Below, piece after piece: positions 35,735 to 47,590 of a stretch of 64,000 nucleotides of DNA. The notes beneath the pieces are model-generated. The model made no database searches and was not told the DNA's origin. It worked only from the letters and a program-made list of their open reading frames with translations. This stretch comes from Cavia porcellus (taxonomy: Eukaryota > Chordata > Mammalia > Rodentia > Caviidae): positions 74,541,482 through 74,605,481 of the forward strand of contig NW_026947484.1 in NCBI RefSeq assembly GCF_034190915.1, given 5' to 3'. How positions within the stretch are numbered: position 1 is the stretch's first letter; each line of letters begins with the position of its first letter. A program made the position numbers and the translations under genes.

Positions 35735-36415
35735 AATTTCTTATTGTCTTACCTTGAACTCTTGCATTGTTTACACAATTTTGTTAGGTTTGGCTTTGTT
35801 CTGTCTTATTTTGTTAGATTCTATGCTGTCAGATGGTACGGGCAGCTATTTTGACTATAATGGGATATATTATGGTATTCATGGTTTCCTATTATATTGC
35901 TTTGAAGTCTTATAATGCTTTCATTCACTGTTTGATTGGTTTTATTCTGTTTTGTTTGATTTTATGGTTTAATGTTGTTTGGTTTAATGGTATGAATAGC
36001 TATTTTGAAGAAAATGAGACATTATGATAGCCACTGCTGATTTATTATCATCTTGCTTTGAAGTCCTACCATGCTTTTGTTCTTCTGTTTTGATCGGTTC
36101 TATCTTGTTGTGGTTTATTTGATTTTATTATGTGTGATGGTATAGACAAATTTTTTGAGGAAAATGAGATAGTAGCCATTTTTCATTTCCTGTTGTTTGG
36201 TTTTGAAGTCCTGTAATGCTTTCATTCTGTTGACTGGTTTTATACTATTTTGTTATGTTTGATATTATTGTGTGTGAAAGTATGCTCAAGTGTCGAAGAA
36301 AAGAGACATTAAGGTAGCTACTGTTGATAACCGGTTGTCTTGTTGTGAAGTGCTGTTCTGCTTGCATTGTTCTGTTCTGATTTGCTTTGTTCTGTTCTCT
36401 TTTGTTTTATTCTCT
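35735..36415 (+). repeat. Tandem array (138-156 base units) in L1 3' UTR
   Basis: About 4.7 imperfect units. The anchor ctttgaagtcttataatgct recurs in variant form at 35752, 35899, 36055, 36200 and 36342. A second anchor, gaagaaaatgagacatta-like, recurs at 36007, 36157 and 36295, with a weaker copy (gctattttgac) at 35844. Units are T/G-rich on the sense strand and diverged, so the array is not recent. Confidence 0.85.
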
Positions 36416-36438
36416 TTAAAATAAATAAGAAATTATAA

Positions 36439-36453
36439 AAAATGTCTAATGCA
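36439..36453. repeat. Right target-site duplication of L1 derivative
   Basis: aaaatgtctaatgca, identical to 33538-33552. Confidence 0.93.
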
Positions 36454-36590
36454 TGCCAGACCCTATACATACATTATTCCTAATTTTCACACAGTGTTCC
36501 AGGGATATTATTTTTCCTCCATTTACAGGTAAGTTATGTGAAGTAAAATAACTGATAAAATCACTAGCAGCTACCCCTGGTCAAAAGTTG
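36454..36590 (+). mobile_element. MIR SINE
   Basis: tgccagaccctatacataca, then cctccatttacaggtaagtt: a diverged MIR core. The L1 derivative inserted at its left edge. Confidence 0.6.
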
Positions 36591-36679
36591 CTAAGAATAT
36601 CACCTCTTTTAAAAAGCGTCTCTTTATACTGTTAATGATAGCAATAGAAAAGCTAAGAGATTAAATTTGAAAAGATTGT

Positions 36680-36860
36680 ACCAAGCATTATGTGTTATGT
36701 GATCAGCATTTATTACTCTATTTAATCTTCTCCAACCAATAAGTTTTATAATCTGATTTTTAGATAATAAAACAGTCCTCTACAGCAAGTGATTTGCTGA
36801 AGGTTAGTCAGTTACATGGCTTGAACCTCATCTCTTTGACACTAAAGCTGCCACTCAGCC
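36680..36860 (+). mobile_element. MIR SINE
   Basis: gcatttattactctatttaa, ttagataataaaacagtcct, gtgatttgctgaaggttagt and catggcttgaacctcatctc follow the MIR consensus. Confidence 0.75.
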
Positions 36861-38051
36861 TCTGCTGTCAGGGTAGGAAGGAAAAGGCCTCCCCTTTTTT
36901 AAGTGGGTCTTTATTTGTTATTTTCTATCCAGAAGGCACTAATTTCACATAAAGTTGGTCACAAAGCTGCTTGCTTACCACACCAAAGCTGCATTAGTCA
37001 CAGCATAAAATTCCTAAAAACAATGGAAATACAGAGCAAAACAATCACCCTTGACCTCTCTATTCCCTTCATGACAGCATCTGTGAACCTACAACAAGTA
37101 TAACTGAAGGAAAATAAAGCATCTAGAATGTGCTTTTTTGCCAACAAAATTTACTGTCTCACAAATGAGCTCTCACATACTTTGTATCTGTTGTCCCCTA
37201 CATTTCATTGGTGGACACAGGGTATTTGCATCATGGCAGGTAAAAGCTACATGAGAATTTTCAGCACAGATTATTATATGTATCATCAAATAACTTACTT
37301 TTTTAGGGATAATGACCAACTACAAAGTTTCAGGGGAAGGTAACAGCAATAGTGAAGTCTCTGAAATCCATGTGCTAGGAAATAACCAGAAACCCAAGAT
37401 TACTTTGCTGTAAGGCCTGAAAAGGCTGCATAGACTATATCTGACAGCCCACTTGAGCACCCACTGATGTCCAAAGGCAATGGCCAAGTATGTGAATAAG
37501 CCATTTGGGGTGTGGGAGGCCACATAAGCCTCCAGGTGACTGCAGGCATAGCTGAAAGACACCAGCTGAACTCAGCCAAATGCCAAATGATGAGAGATAA
37601 TTAAATGATTCCAGTTTTAATCCAGTAAGTATGATTAGAGTTGGTTGCTAAGTGGAGGAGTTAATAGAAATAGACTTATGATCAGAAGACATTAGGATGT
37701 AGATCTGGGCTTTTAAAAGCAAAATTTTCTAATAATAAGGTTATTTAGAGGCCTGGCAGAATCCACAAGGAAGCGAGTAATTTGTTCTAGAATTACTCAG
37801 ACCAGTAAGGGTAGCCGTGGGGAGTAGGGAACTTTGAATTCTTCTAATCTTAAGACTTTCATTGTATGAATTGTTTTCCTGACACACTTAAAAAAATAAA
37901 TCCTTAACACCTGCTTGTAAATTTACCCCTTGCTCTTCTCATAATCCTAAAAAACACATACAACTGGTTGTCCTTCTGGATTAAGCCTTTCTTTTCTGCA
38001 AATATATTATTGAATCAAAGGATAATTTGATTTGATTCACTAAATCTTAAT
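36861..38051. other. Unassigned sequence
   Basis: No gene or known repeat recognised. Confidence 0.45.
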
Positions 38052-38155
38052 ATTTTTTAGATGGGGTCTCCATACATTGCTTAGGTGGGGCTCAGAGTCC
38101 TGGGCTAGAACAATTCTCTCACTTGGGAGACTGGGCCTACAAGCACTGTATGTGA
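38052..38155 (-). mobile_element. B1 SINE, truncated
   Basis: agatggggtctccatacatt, tgggctagaacaattctctc and acttgggagactgggcctac form a reversed B1, missing the head. Confidence 0.7.
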
Positions 38156-38379
38156 TCAATACATGTTAACCTTGTGTTTTTCATTAAACAAGACTCAACA
38201 CCAAAGAAAACAGGCAAACTAGAGCACAGCCTGAGCGGATGGTGAGTAGATAAATTAGTAATTATAAACACTCAGCGGCATATGTAAGGGCTAAGCAATG
38301 CATGATAAAGGGATAGAAACAGAGATCCCATCCGGACAGCTGCCATAAATCAAATAAGCTTTAAAATACAAATCAATTT

Positions 38380-38660
38380 AAAGAGGTTGGAGGGAGCACA
38401 TCCCAAGCCGAGCAAAGGCGCAGAAGCAGAGCTGCACATAGTATGTTTGGGAAGCAGGAAGTTGATCTACTTTGGTTGTACCATGTAGTAGGTGAGGGCA
38501 GTTAGAATAAGAGACCAAGATGGCAGGGCACAACTTATTGGATGGAAACCAAATTAAGCCCTGTGTATTATTCTGAGGGCAATAGGGCATGCTGAGTGTT
38601 TTTATACATGGAGTTGCATGATTCCAGCCAGATTTGAGGAGGATTAGTAAGGTCACGGCT
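38380..38660 (-). mobile_element. L2 LINE fragment
   Basis: gagcaaaggcgcagaagcag and cagccagatttgaggaggat match reversed L2 blocks (gcctttgcac and gtgatcttt regions). Diverged. Confidence 0.5.
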
Positions 38661-39059
38661 TATGGAAGAGAATGGAGGAGTAAAAGAAGAGGAAATTAAA
38701 GCCAGCACTAGAGGCAGGAAGTCCAGTCAGAGCTATTACAACAGTGTTTGCACTTGGGTATCTCATAGACCTCTCAAATCTACAATGGCTGAGAGAAATC
38801 TGTATTTTTCCTCATCAAATATTTTCTTCCTTTTCCTTCCCTATCTTACCCTGTCTGGTACTACTGTCCACCCTATTCCTTTAGACAGGAAGGGGAAGTT
38901 GCATGCATTTGATTTTAATTTCTCCTTCTCTCCTACCCCCTATCTGATGCATTAGGAAGTCTTGACATTATCCTGAAACGACATTCTGTGTCCAACCACT
39001 TCTCTCCATTTTCCTTATTGGAATCCTAGCCTAGGGCACCCTGAATCTTCATTTGGACA
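38661..39059. other. Unassigned sequence
   Basis: Between two L2 pieces; possibly also L2-derived, not recognisable. Confidence 0.4.
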
Positions 39060-39300
39060 GTTGAAATAACCTGATTGGTATTTTTTTTCACATCCTCCAA
39101 GTGGCAGCCAGAAAGATCTACTCAAAATACAAATCAGATTACACTACTCTCTTGTTTAAAACCCTCCCATGGTGGTTCATTGCATGTACAACAAAAAACC
39201 AAACTTTCTCTTGATGTTTACAAAGGCCCTGAATATTGTGTCCTCTACTTAACTCTGATTCTCTCCTTTGCCTCTCCATGATGTTCTAGCCTTCTTTCAC
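39060..39300 (+). mobile_element. L2 LINE fragment
   Basis: gcagccagaaagatctactc, aaatcagattacactactct, aaaccctcccatggtggttc and tacaaaggccctgaatattg are the consecutive L2 blocks in forward order. Confidence 0.8.
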
Positions 39301-39959
39301 TTTAGGGTCCTTTAACTGCTGCATATAGTAAAGTTACACTTCTGGTAATTGGTTTCTAGGTCTCATCATTTCATAGTGAATTCTTAGAGGCCTGGATCTG
39401 TCTCTTATTTGGTAAATCTATGTAAAGCTTTTCAAAAACCACATAGAAAGAGTTCTGATTTGAAGTTGCAGAAGCTATTGTAAAATTGACTGCAATAAAA
39501 AGGTCATCTTTTGAGGCATCCCAAAATAGAAGACTTCCCTAATTCATTTTCTCCCCTTGACCTTCTAGAGTTACATTTGGTGACACAAACTAGAATATCA
39601 AAGCGGCAGTGGGAAAGAGGGAAAAATTTCTTCTCCAAAAGAAAAGGCTCCATGGACTCCTCCAATTCACAAATTCAACACTGTTTTCTTCTCCATCTGT
39701 TTCTCTGCAGAATACTTAGTTTATTTAAATATATGAAGCTCCCATCATTTTGTTATCACAAAAAATATACCCCCTTCAACATCTTCTATTTCTGTCTTCC
39801 CTTTTCATACTACATCTTTAAACATCCTTCCAAATAAAACACACTTAAAATCCAGGTAGCGACCAATTCACTTCCTGGGAAAAAGCTGTCATCTTATCGG
39901 ATCATGAGATGGCTTTTCCTTGGTGTATGTAGGTGAAAAGAGAGAGAAAGGAAACGCTC
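39301..39959. other. Unassigned sequence
   Basis: No gene recognised. Confidence 0.45.
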
Positions 39960-40110
39960 TCTGGTGTCTTTTTTTTAATGACATTAATGCCATCATGAAG
40001 GACCCTTCTGACTTCAACCTAATCACCTCCCGAGGATTTATCTCTGTACTACTAGCACTTGGACATTAGGACTTCAATGTGAGGAGGGAGGGAAACAATT
40101 CAGTCCATGG
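39960..40110 (-). mobile_element. MLT1-like LTR fragment
   Basis: gacattaatgccatcatgaa, caacctaatcacctcccgag and gacattaggacttcaatgtg are reversed MLT1 5' LTR blocks. Confidence 0.6.
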
Positions 40111-40371
40111 CATCTTCTTAGTAAAATTTGTCATACCTACAGTATTCAAAGAAACTTCAATTTTCCTGATCTTACCCACTGGTCTCAGCAAGAGAAAACA
40201 ATCACAATAAATCAGGCCCTATGTGGGAGTACCAGGTTGTGTAGTTTTCAAATCAGGTGGAAAGTCACATAGACCTCAGCTCCACCAGTGTCTTCACACC
40301 AAACAACACTCAGAGAGACAATTGCCTTTGCCAAAGAAATGAAGATGAAGCACCATCAGAAGTCAGGAAGG

Positions 40372-40690
40372 AGATGTTTATTTAGCTCACAATTTGTGGA
40401 GATTTCAGTCCATAATCAGCTGGCTCCAAGACAGGGTGCCATGGCGGAGGGGCAACAGTTCAAGGAGGCAGAAGACAGCAAAAGCAACAAGAGCACAAGG
40501 GTCAGTAGGGGACCTCTTTTCCTCGCATACATTGTAAGCAGGCTATCTCCCTCAGGTAGGTGTAGCCCTCACAGCATCCCGCCCTCCTCTTGCACAGGCT
40601 GAGGATGTTTACAAAGTGAGGACCCTGACCCCTGCTGAGTCCCTTAAACTTCTAAACTTCTCAAGTTGACACCATGAAAAACATCCTAGC
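40372..40690 (-). mobile_element. MaLR LTR, same family as provirus at 2307
   Basis: tttatttagctcacaatttg, tggagatttcagtccataat, cagctggctccaagacaggg and aggcagaagacagcaaaagc are the reverse of the 2307-2682 LTR. Confidence 0.8.
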
Positions 40691-40899
40691 GTGGTAAGGA
40701 CATTTCCTTCACACTCCACACCCTAGAAGTGCTGTGTTCTTAGTTAAGTTTCTAGACTTCTCAGATTGTCAACCATCATTAGCAGAGAGTGAGGAGGCAG
40801 TCGGAGGTCTTTAGGAGTTTATAAAAATTACAAAAGCAGCTAATCTGAGGGGCTCCTTTGGATCAAGACTGAAATATTTTAGGTAAGTGATAACATTTG

Positions 40900-41284
40900 T
40901 GCTATGATTTAGCTAGGTATCCCCCAAAGAACCACACAATAAAAGCTTAGTCCGCAGCCCATGGTGATAAGAAAGTTAATGGAAACTTTAAGATGCAGGA
41001 CACAGAGGGAGAAAGTTAGATTACTGGGAATGTACCCTTGAAGGGACAGTGGGACCCAGCCCCCTAACGTTCTTCTCCTGCTTCCCAGCCACCATGAGGT
41101 AAGCAGCTTCCTCTAACATGAGTTCCTGTCACAATGAACTGTGTGCCTTGCGACACTTCCAAAAGCAACAGGCCAGTCATCCAAGGACTGAAACTTCCAG
41201 AATTGTGAGCCAAAAGAACCTTCTCCTCTTTCTATGCTGATCACCTGAGGTATTTGCTATAGCAATAGAAAGCTGACTAAAATA
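40900..41284 (+). mobile_element. MaLR/MLT1-like LTR
   Basis: Starts TGctatgatttagctaggta, carries ccagccaccatgaggtaagc, ggactgaaacttccagaatt, gtgagccaaaagaacc, and ends tagcaatagaaagctgacta. 385 bases, apparently solo. Confidence 0.8.
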
Positions 41285-41604
41285 GTCTATGATGGACTGC
41301 AATATATCAAATATGTTAATCTGTATGTTCATGTAGGCAAAGAAAAGAATTTTTAACTTGTTAGGAAAACAAGTCATTATTCTGAAAACTAGTAAAGATT
41401 CAAGCATTTATTTTATCTTTCCCGTGTAAACTCCATCATTGAAACTAAAAAAGTAGTTGATAAACATTAAGTTCAGAAGGAAATATACTTCCTTATGGCC
41501 AGTTCCTGTGACCATTGTTTCTGTGAAGTAGCTCCTCTTCCACAGACACAAGTGTCACCTGGTCCCTGGAATACTGTCCTCTTCCCATGGATGCTAACCA
41601 AACC

Positions 41605-42025
41605 AAAGGATGCTATATTCATTTGCAAGATCTGCTGTAATAAAGGACCACAAGCTGAGTGCCTTAAACAACAGAATTGTATTATGTTACAGTTCTGGGG
41701 GATAGAAGTCTGAGATCAAGGTGTCAATTAGGTTGGTTCCTCCTAAAGACTGTGAGGAGAACTTGTTCTATGCTTTCTCCTGGCTTCAGGAGGTGAGCTG
41801 GCAATCTTCGGAGTTTCTAGGCATATAGAAGCACCAACCCTAACTCTGTCTTTGTGTTACATGGTCTTCTCCCTGTCTGTGAGTGTGGCTACCCTAATGA
41901 TCATAGTTTAACTTGATTACTTCAGTAAAGAACCCATCTCTGCATGAAGTCACCTTGCAAAGTCTATAGGGTTAGAACCGCAGCATATCTTTTGGAGAGA
42001 CACAGTTCAACCCATAACAGATAAC
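41605..42025 (-). mobile_element. MLT1-like LTR
   Basis: ctgctgtaataaaggaccac, ttacagttctgggggataga, gtctgagatcaaggtgtcaa and, at the right, acagttcaacccataacag. Reversed MaLR-type LTR. Confidence 0.75.
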
Positions 42026-42310
42026 AGCATCTACTATTACTAGTCTCCTAATGCCTCACCATTTCTTTCAGATTATCTTGAGTTTTCCCATATCTTGATA
42101 AATATGGGTCAGGTTTGCTCCAGGACTCTGACTGATGCCTCCACTTTGAGAACTATTTATTATGTCAAGTTGACAGGGCACAGTGAGACGTGGCATGAAT
42201 AGGAGGTAAAGCAAGAGAAAAGGAAGTGTTAAACATGGTTTCCAGTTTTCTGCCCTGAGCAATGGTGGTGGAGAGATTAAGCATGAAGAGGATTGTGTTT
42301 AGACATGTAG

Positions 42311-42311
<1 letters not shown>

Positions 42312-42350
<39 letters not shown>
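42312..42350. repeat. (CA)n microsatellite, 19 units
   Basis: Uninterrupted CA run of 39 bases, long enough to be length-variable. Confidence 0.95.
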
Positions 42351-42352
<2 letters not shown>

Positions 42353-42384
42353 CTAATGGCCTGTGATTTATGGTGTTTCCAGGC

Positions 42385-42600
42385 TCTGGACATATAGTGT
42401 GAGCATCATGAATTCGAGTCCTGGCTCTGTCCCTTACTGATTGAGCCACTTGGGACAAAAGACTCACCTTTTTATTTCTTATCACGTCCAGTAAAATGGA
42501 CAGGATAATACTTGTCTCATAGTCTGCTGAGAGGGTTGGTGAGGTGAACCACACACCAGACTTAACGATATGTCTGGCACATGCTAAAGGAATGATAAAT
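42385..42600 (-). mobile_element. MIR SINE
   Basis: gaattcgagtcctggctctg, cttactgattgagccacttg, cagtaaaatggacaggataa and tgtctggcacatgctaaagg are a well kept reversed MIR. Confidence 0.85.
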
Positions 42601-42899
42601 GTGTTAGCCAGGATTACTTTTACAAATGTACTTTAACATGTGGCAAAAGTATCACCAGCAATAAAGGTTTTGAAATGATTGACCTGAATGTGCCCTAATT
42701 CCTGTTTTCCACTGAACATTTAAAATTATTTTGAAGGCAGTGCAGGGTGGCAATAAAGCTGCTGGCAGGCTTTTAATTCTAGAGCTTTCTTTCTACTAGG
42801 TTTTGAACTCAGTAAGCCTATTCAAAATAATTCCTAACTTTGAGGCAGGGTGTCAGCTGGAGATGTAAATAAATTTCAAAGCAATGTAGATATTTGGGG

Positions 42900-43020
42900 A
42901 TGTCAAGGGGCTTTAGAACATAACCTTTGATTTTCAGATGGTGAAGCTCAGACTAGAGAGGTTAAATGGCTCCTCTGAGGCCACACAATGGATGCAGGGT
43001 GGGGAGCTCACAGCTCATAA
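42900..43020 (+). mobile_element. MIR SINE
   Basis: cagatggtgaagctcagact, agagaggttaaatggctcct, gaggccacacaatggatgca: the MIR core. Confidence 0.7.
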
Positions 43021-45119
43021 GCTACCCCCTTCACCCGCCTTGGCAGCCTCCAGCAAGACGGTCCAGAGAAGCTGTTTGTTTCCCAGATTTTCAGATTATA
43101 TAATAAATTCAACCTCACTCTAAAAGTAAGTACCAGTTAGAATTAGTGATGTGAGTCCATAGCAGGAATAATAAAAAAAAAAATTAAGTTCTTATAAGTC
43201 CACTAAAATTATCCCCTGAAAAAATAGATGAATGATAATTTAACTAGCAAGTTCAACTTTTAAAAATGTATGTTCTTAGCTAAAAGTCTGCTTTCACACA
43301 AAGGAACAGACTTTCTTACACCCTTGTACTATGAGTTGTCACTTTTTGAATTTCTTTTGAAGCCTTTCTTATACAACAATTAATTTAATGCTGTCTTCAA
43401 AATGGTACATCTTATAGAGATTCTATTTTAAGGAAATCTGATACAATTAAGCAAAGGAATGCTGAGGAGATGATTATATACTTTTTATAATTAACTTGGT
43501 TTTTGAAGATTGAGTCAAATAGATCTAAAGATCACAAGTGGGTCAATTATGTTGCGGCACTTTTTGTATAGCTGTGTGGAACTAAGTCAGTTTCCCTCTT
43601 CAAAGGAAAGCCAGAGATAAGCGTTTACTTCCCTATGTCATCTTCTCTGCTGTAGGAAGAAGGAGATTTAGGAAAAAAATAAAAGCTTCAGGACATAATT
43701 GGAGAAAAAATTAACATAATATTTCTTAATATAAGCTACAACTCTTTGTATTAAGAAGCATGCTGGGTAGATACATTCAAGGGAAAAGCCAGTTAACTGA
43801 ACTGAATTGTTAAAAGGATTCTATTATCTCAAAGCCTTGGTATCCATGGTAACTGAAACATCTTCATACTTATTCTTTCTATTCAAGATGAGGGAATAAA
43901 CACCAAAAGAGCTTACCATTTCCTGATGGTCTTATCTCATTGCTGGGAAGTTCTGTTTGAGTGAGATGTCTTAAGAAACCCTACTCTTGTTTTACTCTTA
44001 AAACAGGTCCAACAGAAAGAAAAAATGAGATTATAATCAAAACAGAAATGCAAAAGCAGCTCACAAAGTCAGGACTGGGAGTGTTTCAAAAGCACTTTCA
44101 AGGAAGAAATGAGTTGCTCTCTGCCTGGTGTAAGATCCCTAATTATAATGACAAGATGCTGGTGGTGAAATGCTGATCTGTTCTGGTGAGATCACAGGCA
44201 CTAAGATAAAACAGCTCAGAGAAGGTTTGGATTTGCCAGTAATTGGATCGACACTATACACTACTGCAAATGATTAAACATCTAAAATTCAACCTGTTGG
44301 ATGGGCTTTGAAGATGCTGCAAACCAATTAGTCTTTTTATCTTTCAGAAGCAGCCTGGAAATTGGATTTTAATTCAAGCTCAGCTTGATTTCTGGTCTGT
44401 GCAAAATAAGAGACATCAATGGTATAAAACGGGAAACAGTTGATTAAGTTTTATCTGAGTTTTAAAAGCTAAATGCTTAGAGAAACTCCAGTCATTTGCA
44501 ATAATTACATTTACATCCACCTTGATGAAAATGATGTAGTGCTGAGCCCCAGAATGAGTCTCATTCTGAAAGATATTTCATATTGTTTAAAGTTTACAGA
44601 GGAGTGCTGAGCAGAGCGCCTGCTGCTACATCATGGATATTAAGAGCACGGAATCCTTTTGTTGCGATTGCATCTTCTTTTGATGCTAAAACCTAAAAAT
44701 CACCAATGAGTCTGAAATAGAAATATCTGTGATTTCTAAAGTTGTTTCTGGAGGAAAAGAGAGGTAATGTGCTCAATTATATCTTCTTTGACTTTTGACA
44801 CAAGGCTTTCCTAAAACGAAAGTGTTACGGAAAATTCATTTTCATAATACTTTTGTATATTCTGAGCAGAAGCTGCAGGCACAACAGGGGATTGGCATTT
44901 AGCTCATTTGGTTAGAACTAAGAATTCTCACTTAGAGCTTATACTGACGAACAGGGCACGCTCCCCGAAGAGTAACTCCTCACATCTGTGGCCAGAACCA
45001 GAATGAACTAGGGTTTACCTAATTAACTCTCATTTTGTAAATCACCTTTTGGATCTTTCTTTAGAATTCATAGGCACGATGTCATTTTCCTCACACATAC
45101 AAACCAAGTGGTATTGTTT
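43021..45119. other. Unassigned, low-repeat block
   Basis: About 2.1 kb. No gene. At 44885-44920 a faint tRNA-like gatttagctcatttggtta word may be an ID scar. The 44280-44900 segment contains a 19-base palindrome. Confidence 0.4.
44550..44568. repeat. Perfect palindrome around an AP-1-like core
   Basis: cagaatgag, t, ctcattctg: exact 9-base arms. The centre tgagtctca is close to, but not, the AP-1 site TGAGTCA. Confidence 0.9.
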
Positions 45120-45290
45120 ATGAACACATATGCATGCTTGCTCCGTACCAGGAATGGTTCTAATGGCCTCATGTGTGTTCATCAGTGATCATCACAACTC
45201 CATGAGGAATATGAAGAGATTAAGTTACTCTGTGGTAATCTAGCTGGCAAAGGGTACAGCTGAGTTTGAAGCACTGACAATCAAGACAGT
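45120..45290 (+). mobile_element. MIR SINE
   Basis: gtaccaggaatggttctaat, gatcatcacaactccatgag and gctggcaaagggtacagctg follow the MIR order. Confidence 0.7.
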
Positions 45291-46079
45291 GTTGGACCTC
45301 CATAGGAATACTAACTTCATACTGTTTCGTTGGGCAGTGGAATAAGTGATCTGTAAAGTATTCGAGAGTCAGAATGGGTCCAGAGCCCCACCCTCTTTCT
45401 GCTTACTAAATGCTTGGTGAGTATCTATGTATACATACATACCAGTATGTAAGAACTGTGTTATTACCGTGGCCAGATAAAAGTAATACACTAATTATGA
45501 AAGGATTTCATGAGCTTCTTAGATGGACTTAAGCTTGAGGCAACTATATCAATAAATAACACTGGATGCTCAGACATGTTTTCCAGGGAACAAATAAATT
45601 GATGGAGATTCTGATATTTTGATTCAAAGCAACTTTTGGGTCATTCACCAGGACAATTCAACACATTAACAACAAAAACAAAATTTTGAAACCCTGACTC
45701 AACATGCATTAGACTCCAATACTCCCATCTAAAGTAATAAATTTCCAGTTTAGTCAGACAGTCAAACCCCAAAAGTCCTATAGGAGCCAATACCTAACCA
45801 AGATTGTGTGGTGAGGCAAAGAAATCATCAAACAGCAGTCAAGAAATAGTAATTATTAAAATGAAAAATAGCATTTAACTGGCCCTATGGAGTTGTAGAT
45901 CTAATCTAAGATCATCATTCATACAATTTAATTAATGACATACTCTGAGGATGCAAAGATATGTTAGTATCTGACACAGTAGACCATTAAAACACAGCTA
46001 ATAATTTGAGTTGATCCACTGTAAAATGTTAGAGGTGCATCATATGTAATTCATAATATATTTGCATTGAAAGTCCCAT
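45291..46079. other. Unassigned sequence
   Basis: No gene or known repeat recognised. Confidence 0.45.
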
Positions 46080-46180
46080 TGTCACATGCTTTAGGAAATT
46101 ATTCCTCTCTACACCTTGGCTTTCTCACTAGGAAAATGAAGAGTCAAGCTGAAGTATCTCTGAAGGAAGTATCTTCCTTC
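46080..46180 (-). mobile_element. MIR SINE fragment
   Basis: gctttctcactaggaaaatg is the reversed MIR core (consensus cctcatctgtaaaatg). Confidence 0.5.
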
Positions 46181-46854
46181 CAGTTTTGAAAGGATAAATT
46201 CAGATCAACAGCCATGTCCCAGAGAGAGAAAGATTATGTTGTTTATACTACTGACTGACTGCATTAAATGTTAGCTCTGTAGAAGAACAAGGTGGTGGCT
46301 GATTTATAAATAATGAGATTCACAGGTTTTCCCCATTACAAAACACAAGTTGGCCAATGAAGCACTGACCCTATATGAATGGAGAATGAAAAATTCTGAG
46401 CTGTGAACATCTACCTTACACTGTATATGCTTTTTGGATCACCTTAAGAGGAAAGGAAAAAATAAATCACAATTTCCAGTAGAGGGAGCCATATTTAAAC
46501 ATTAGCCAGACCACCAGAGCTAAATATTAACACACCATGGTGATGTTTGCCAAATCTAGAAAGAAAATATGTATTTTGTTACCAAATTCTTATTTCTCAT
46601 TATTATATAATTAGCAAAATTTTTATGAGACCAACACTAATTCTCTATAAGTTAATATTGTACCCAGTAATAAATGTGTGTACATGTTTTAAAAATTTCT
46701 CTCAATTTCATCAGAAGTGGTACAATTTTTACAGACAAAAATGGATTGAGTCTGTATTTGAATTCACATCCAAATAAAATATACAGATGTATAAAGGTGG
46801 ATCTGTAGTGATCTTATTTGCAAAAGAAGTTGTTTCATATTTAATTAATTAAAT
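46181..46854. other. Unassigned sequence
   Basis: No gene recognised. Confidence 0.45.
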
Positions 46855-47263
46855 TGTCGTGGTATGTGTCTAGAGGTCCTTCCAAAGCCTCATGCAAATC
46901 AATAAGACTGTTTCAGAGGTGGCTGAATCTAGAGTGTGGGATGCTGGGATTAAGGGAGTATGATTACAGAATCAATCCACTGACTGGTTTGGCATGGCTC
47001 TGACTAGGATTAAGAGTGTGAGTGTTACGCCTGCCCTAGGGCAGGCAATCTGCATAGAGTAAGAGATGGAAAGAATCTTGTCTCCTTCCCTTGTTGCTTT
47101 TGTTGTCTTCCACTAGCCTGAAAAGTTGCCCCTCTGCCTTGTGCCACCAGGTCTTAGAGCCTGCTGATTATGGACTGAAACCTGTGCAAATTGTGAGCTT
47201 TCTTTCTTTAACTTTGGGTGTCAGGTATTTTGTCTCAGCAATGAAAGAAAAGAAACAAAGGCC
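46855..47263 (+). mobile_element. Solo MaLR LTR
   Basis: 409 bases starting TGtcgtggtatgtgtct, with aatcaatccactgactggtt, ctgattatggactgaaacct and the agaaacaaaggcc terminus, which lines up base for base with gtaaccaagaca-type ends. taaat (46850-46854) and taagt (47264-47268) are probable target duplications. Confidence 0.85.
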
Positions 47264-47284
47264 TAAGTTACACCAAAGGTAAGC

Positions 47285-47590
47285 CCCTATTCCAATGTCA
47301 TGAATATCCTTGTGAATTGGACATGAATTTGGACACAGATGTGCACAGAGGAAGAACATTGCATAACAATAAAGGCAGAGATAAAGAGGAGACCAGCAAA
47401 CCACCAGAATCTAGGAGAGAGGCATACATTGGGAACTCTCCCTCACATCCCTCAGAGAGAGCACATGGATACCCTACCTAGGGTGCCTCACCTCCAGAAC
47501 TGCCAAGACAGCACCTTCCTCTGGTTTAACCTACTCGGTTTGTAATGCTTTCTGTAACAGATCTGGAAAACTGACAGAGAAAGTTATGTC
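47285..47590 (+). mobile_element. MLT1-like LTR fragment
   Basis: tatccttgtgaattggacat, aatttggacacagatgtgca, ctccctcacatccctcagag, ctcacctccagaactgccaa. The 3' half of an old MLT-type LTR in forward orientation. Confidence 0.65.

Larger units (their letters stand above)
33553..36438 (+). mobile_element. ORF1-only L1 derivative (HAL1-like)
   Basis: A 2,886-base element bounded by perfect 15-base duplications. In order: 5' UTR (33553-34034), ORF1 with disruptions (34035-35211), the spacer and start of ORF2 (to about 35475), a direct jump to the L1 3' terminal segment (35476-35720), and a T/G-rich tandem array (about 35735-36415) ending in a short A-rich tail. Most of ORF2 is absent. This organisation resembles the half-L1 (HAL1) non-autonomous elements of mammals, but it could instead be a single deleted copy. 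Confidence 0.85.

Noticed and set aside
38662..38955. 97-codon open frame on plus
   Set aside because: It lies between two L2 fragments and shows no domain or conservation signal.
44885..44960. tRNA-like word gatttagctcatttggtta
   Set aside because: No B box or cloverleaf can be drawn, so it is at most an ID scar, not a tRNA gene.
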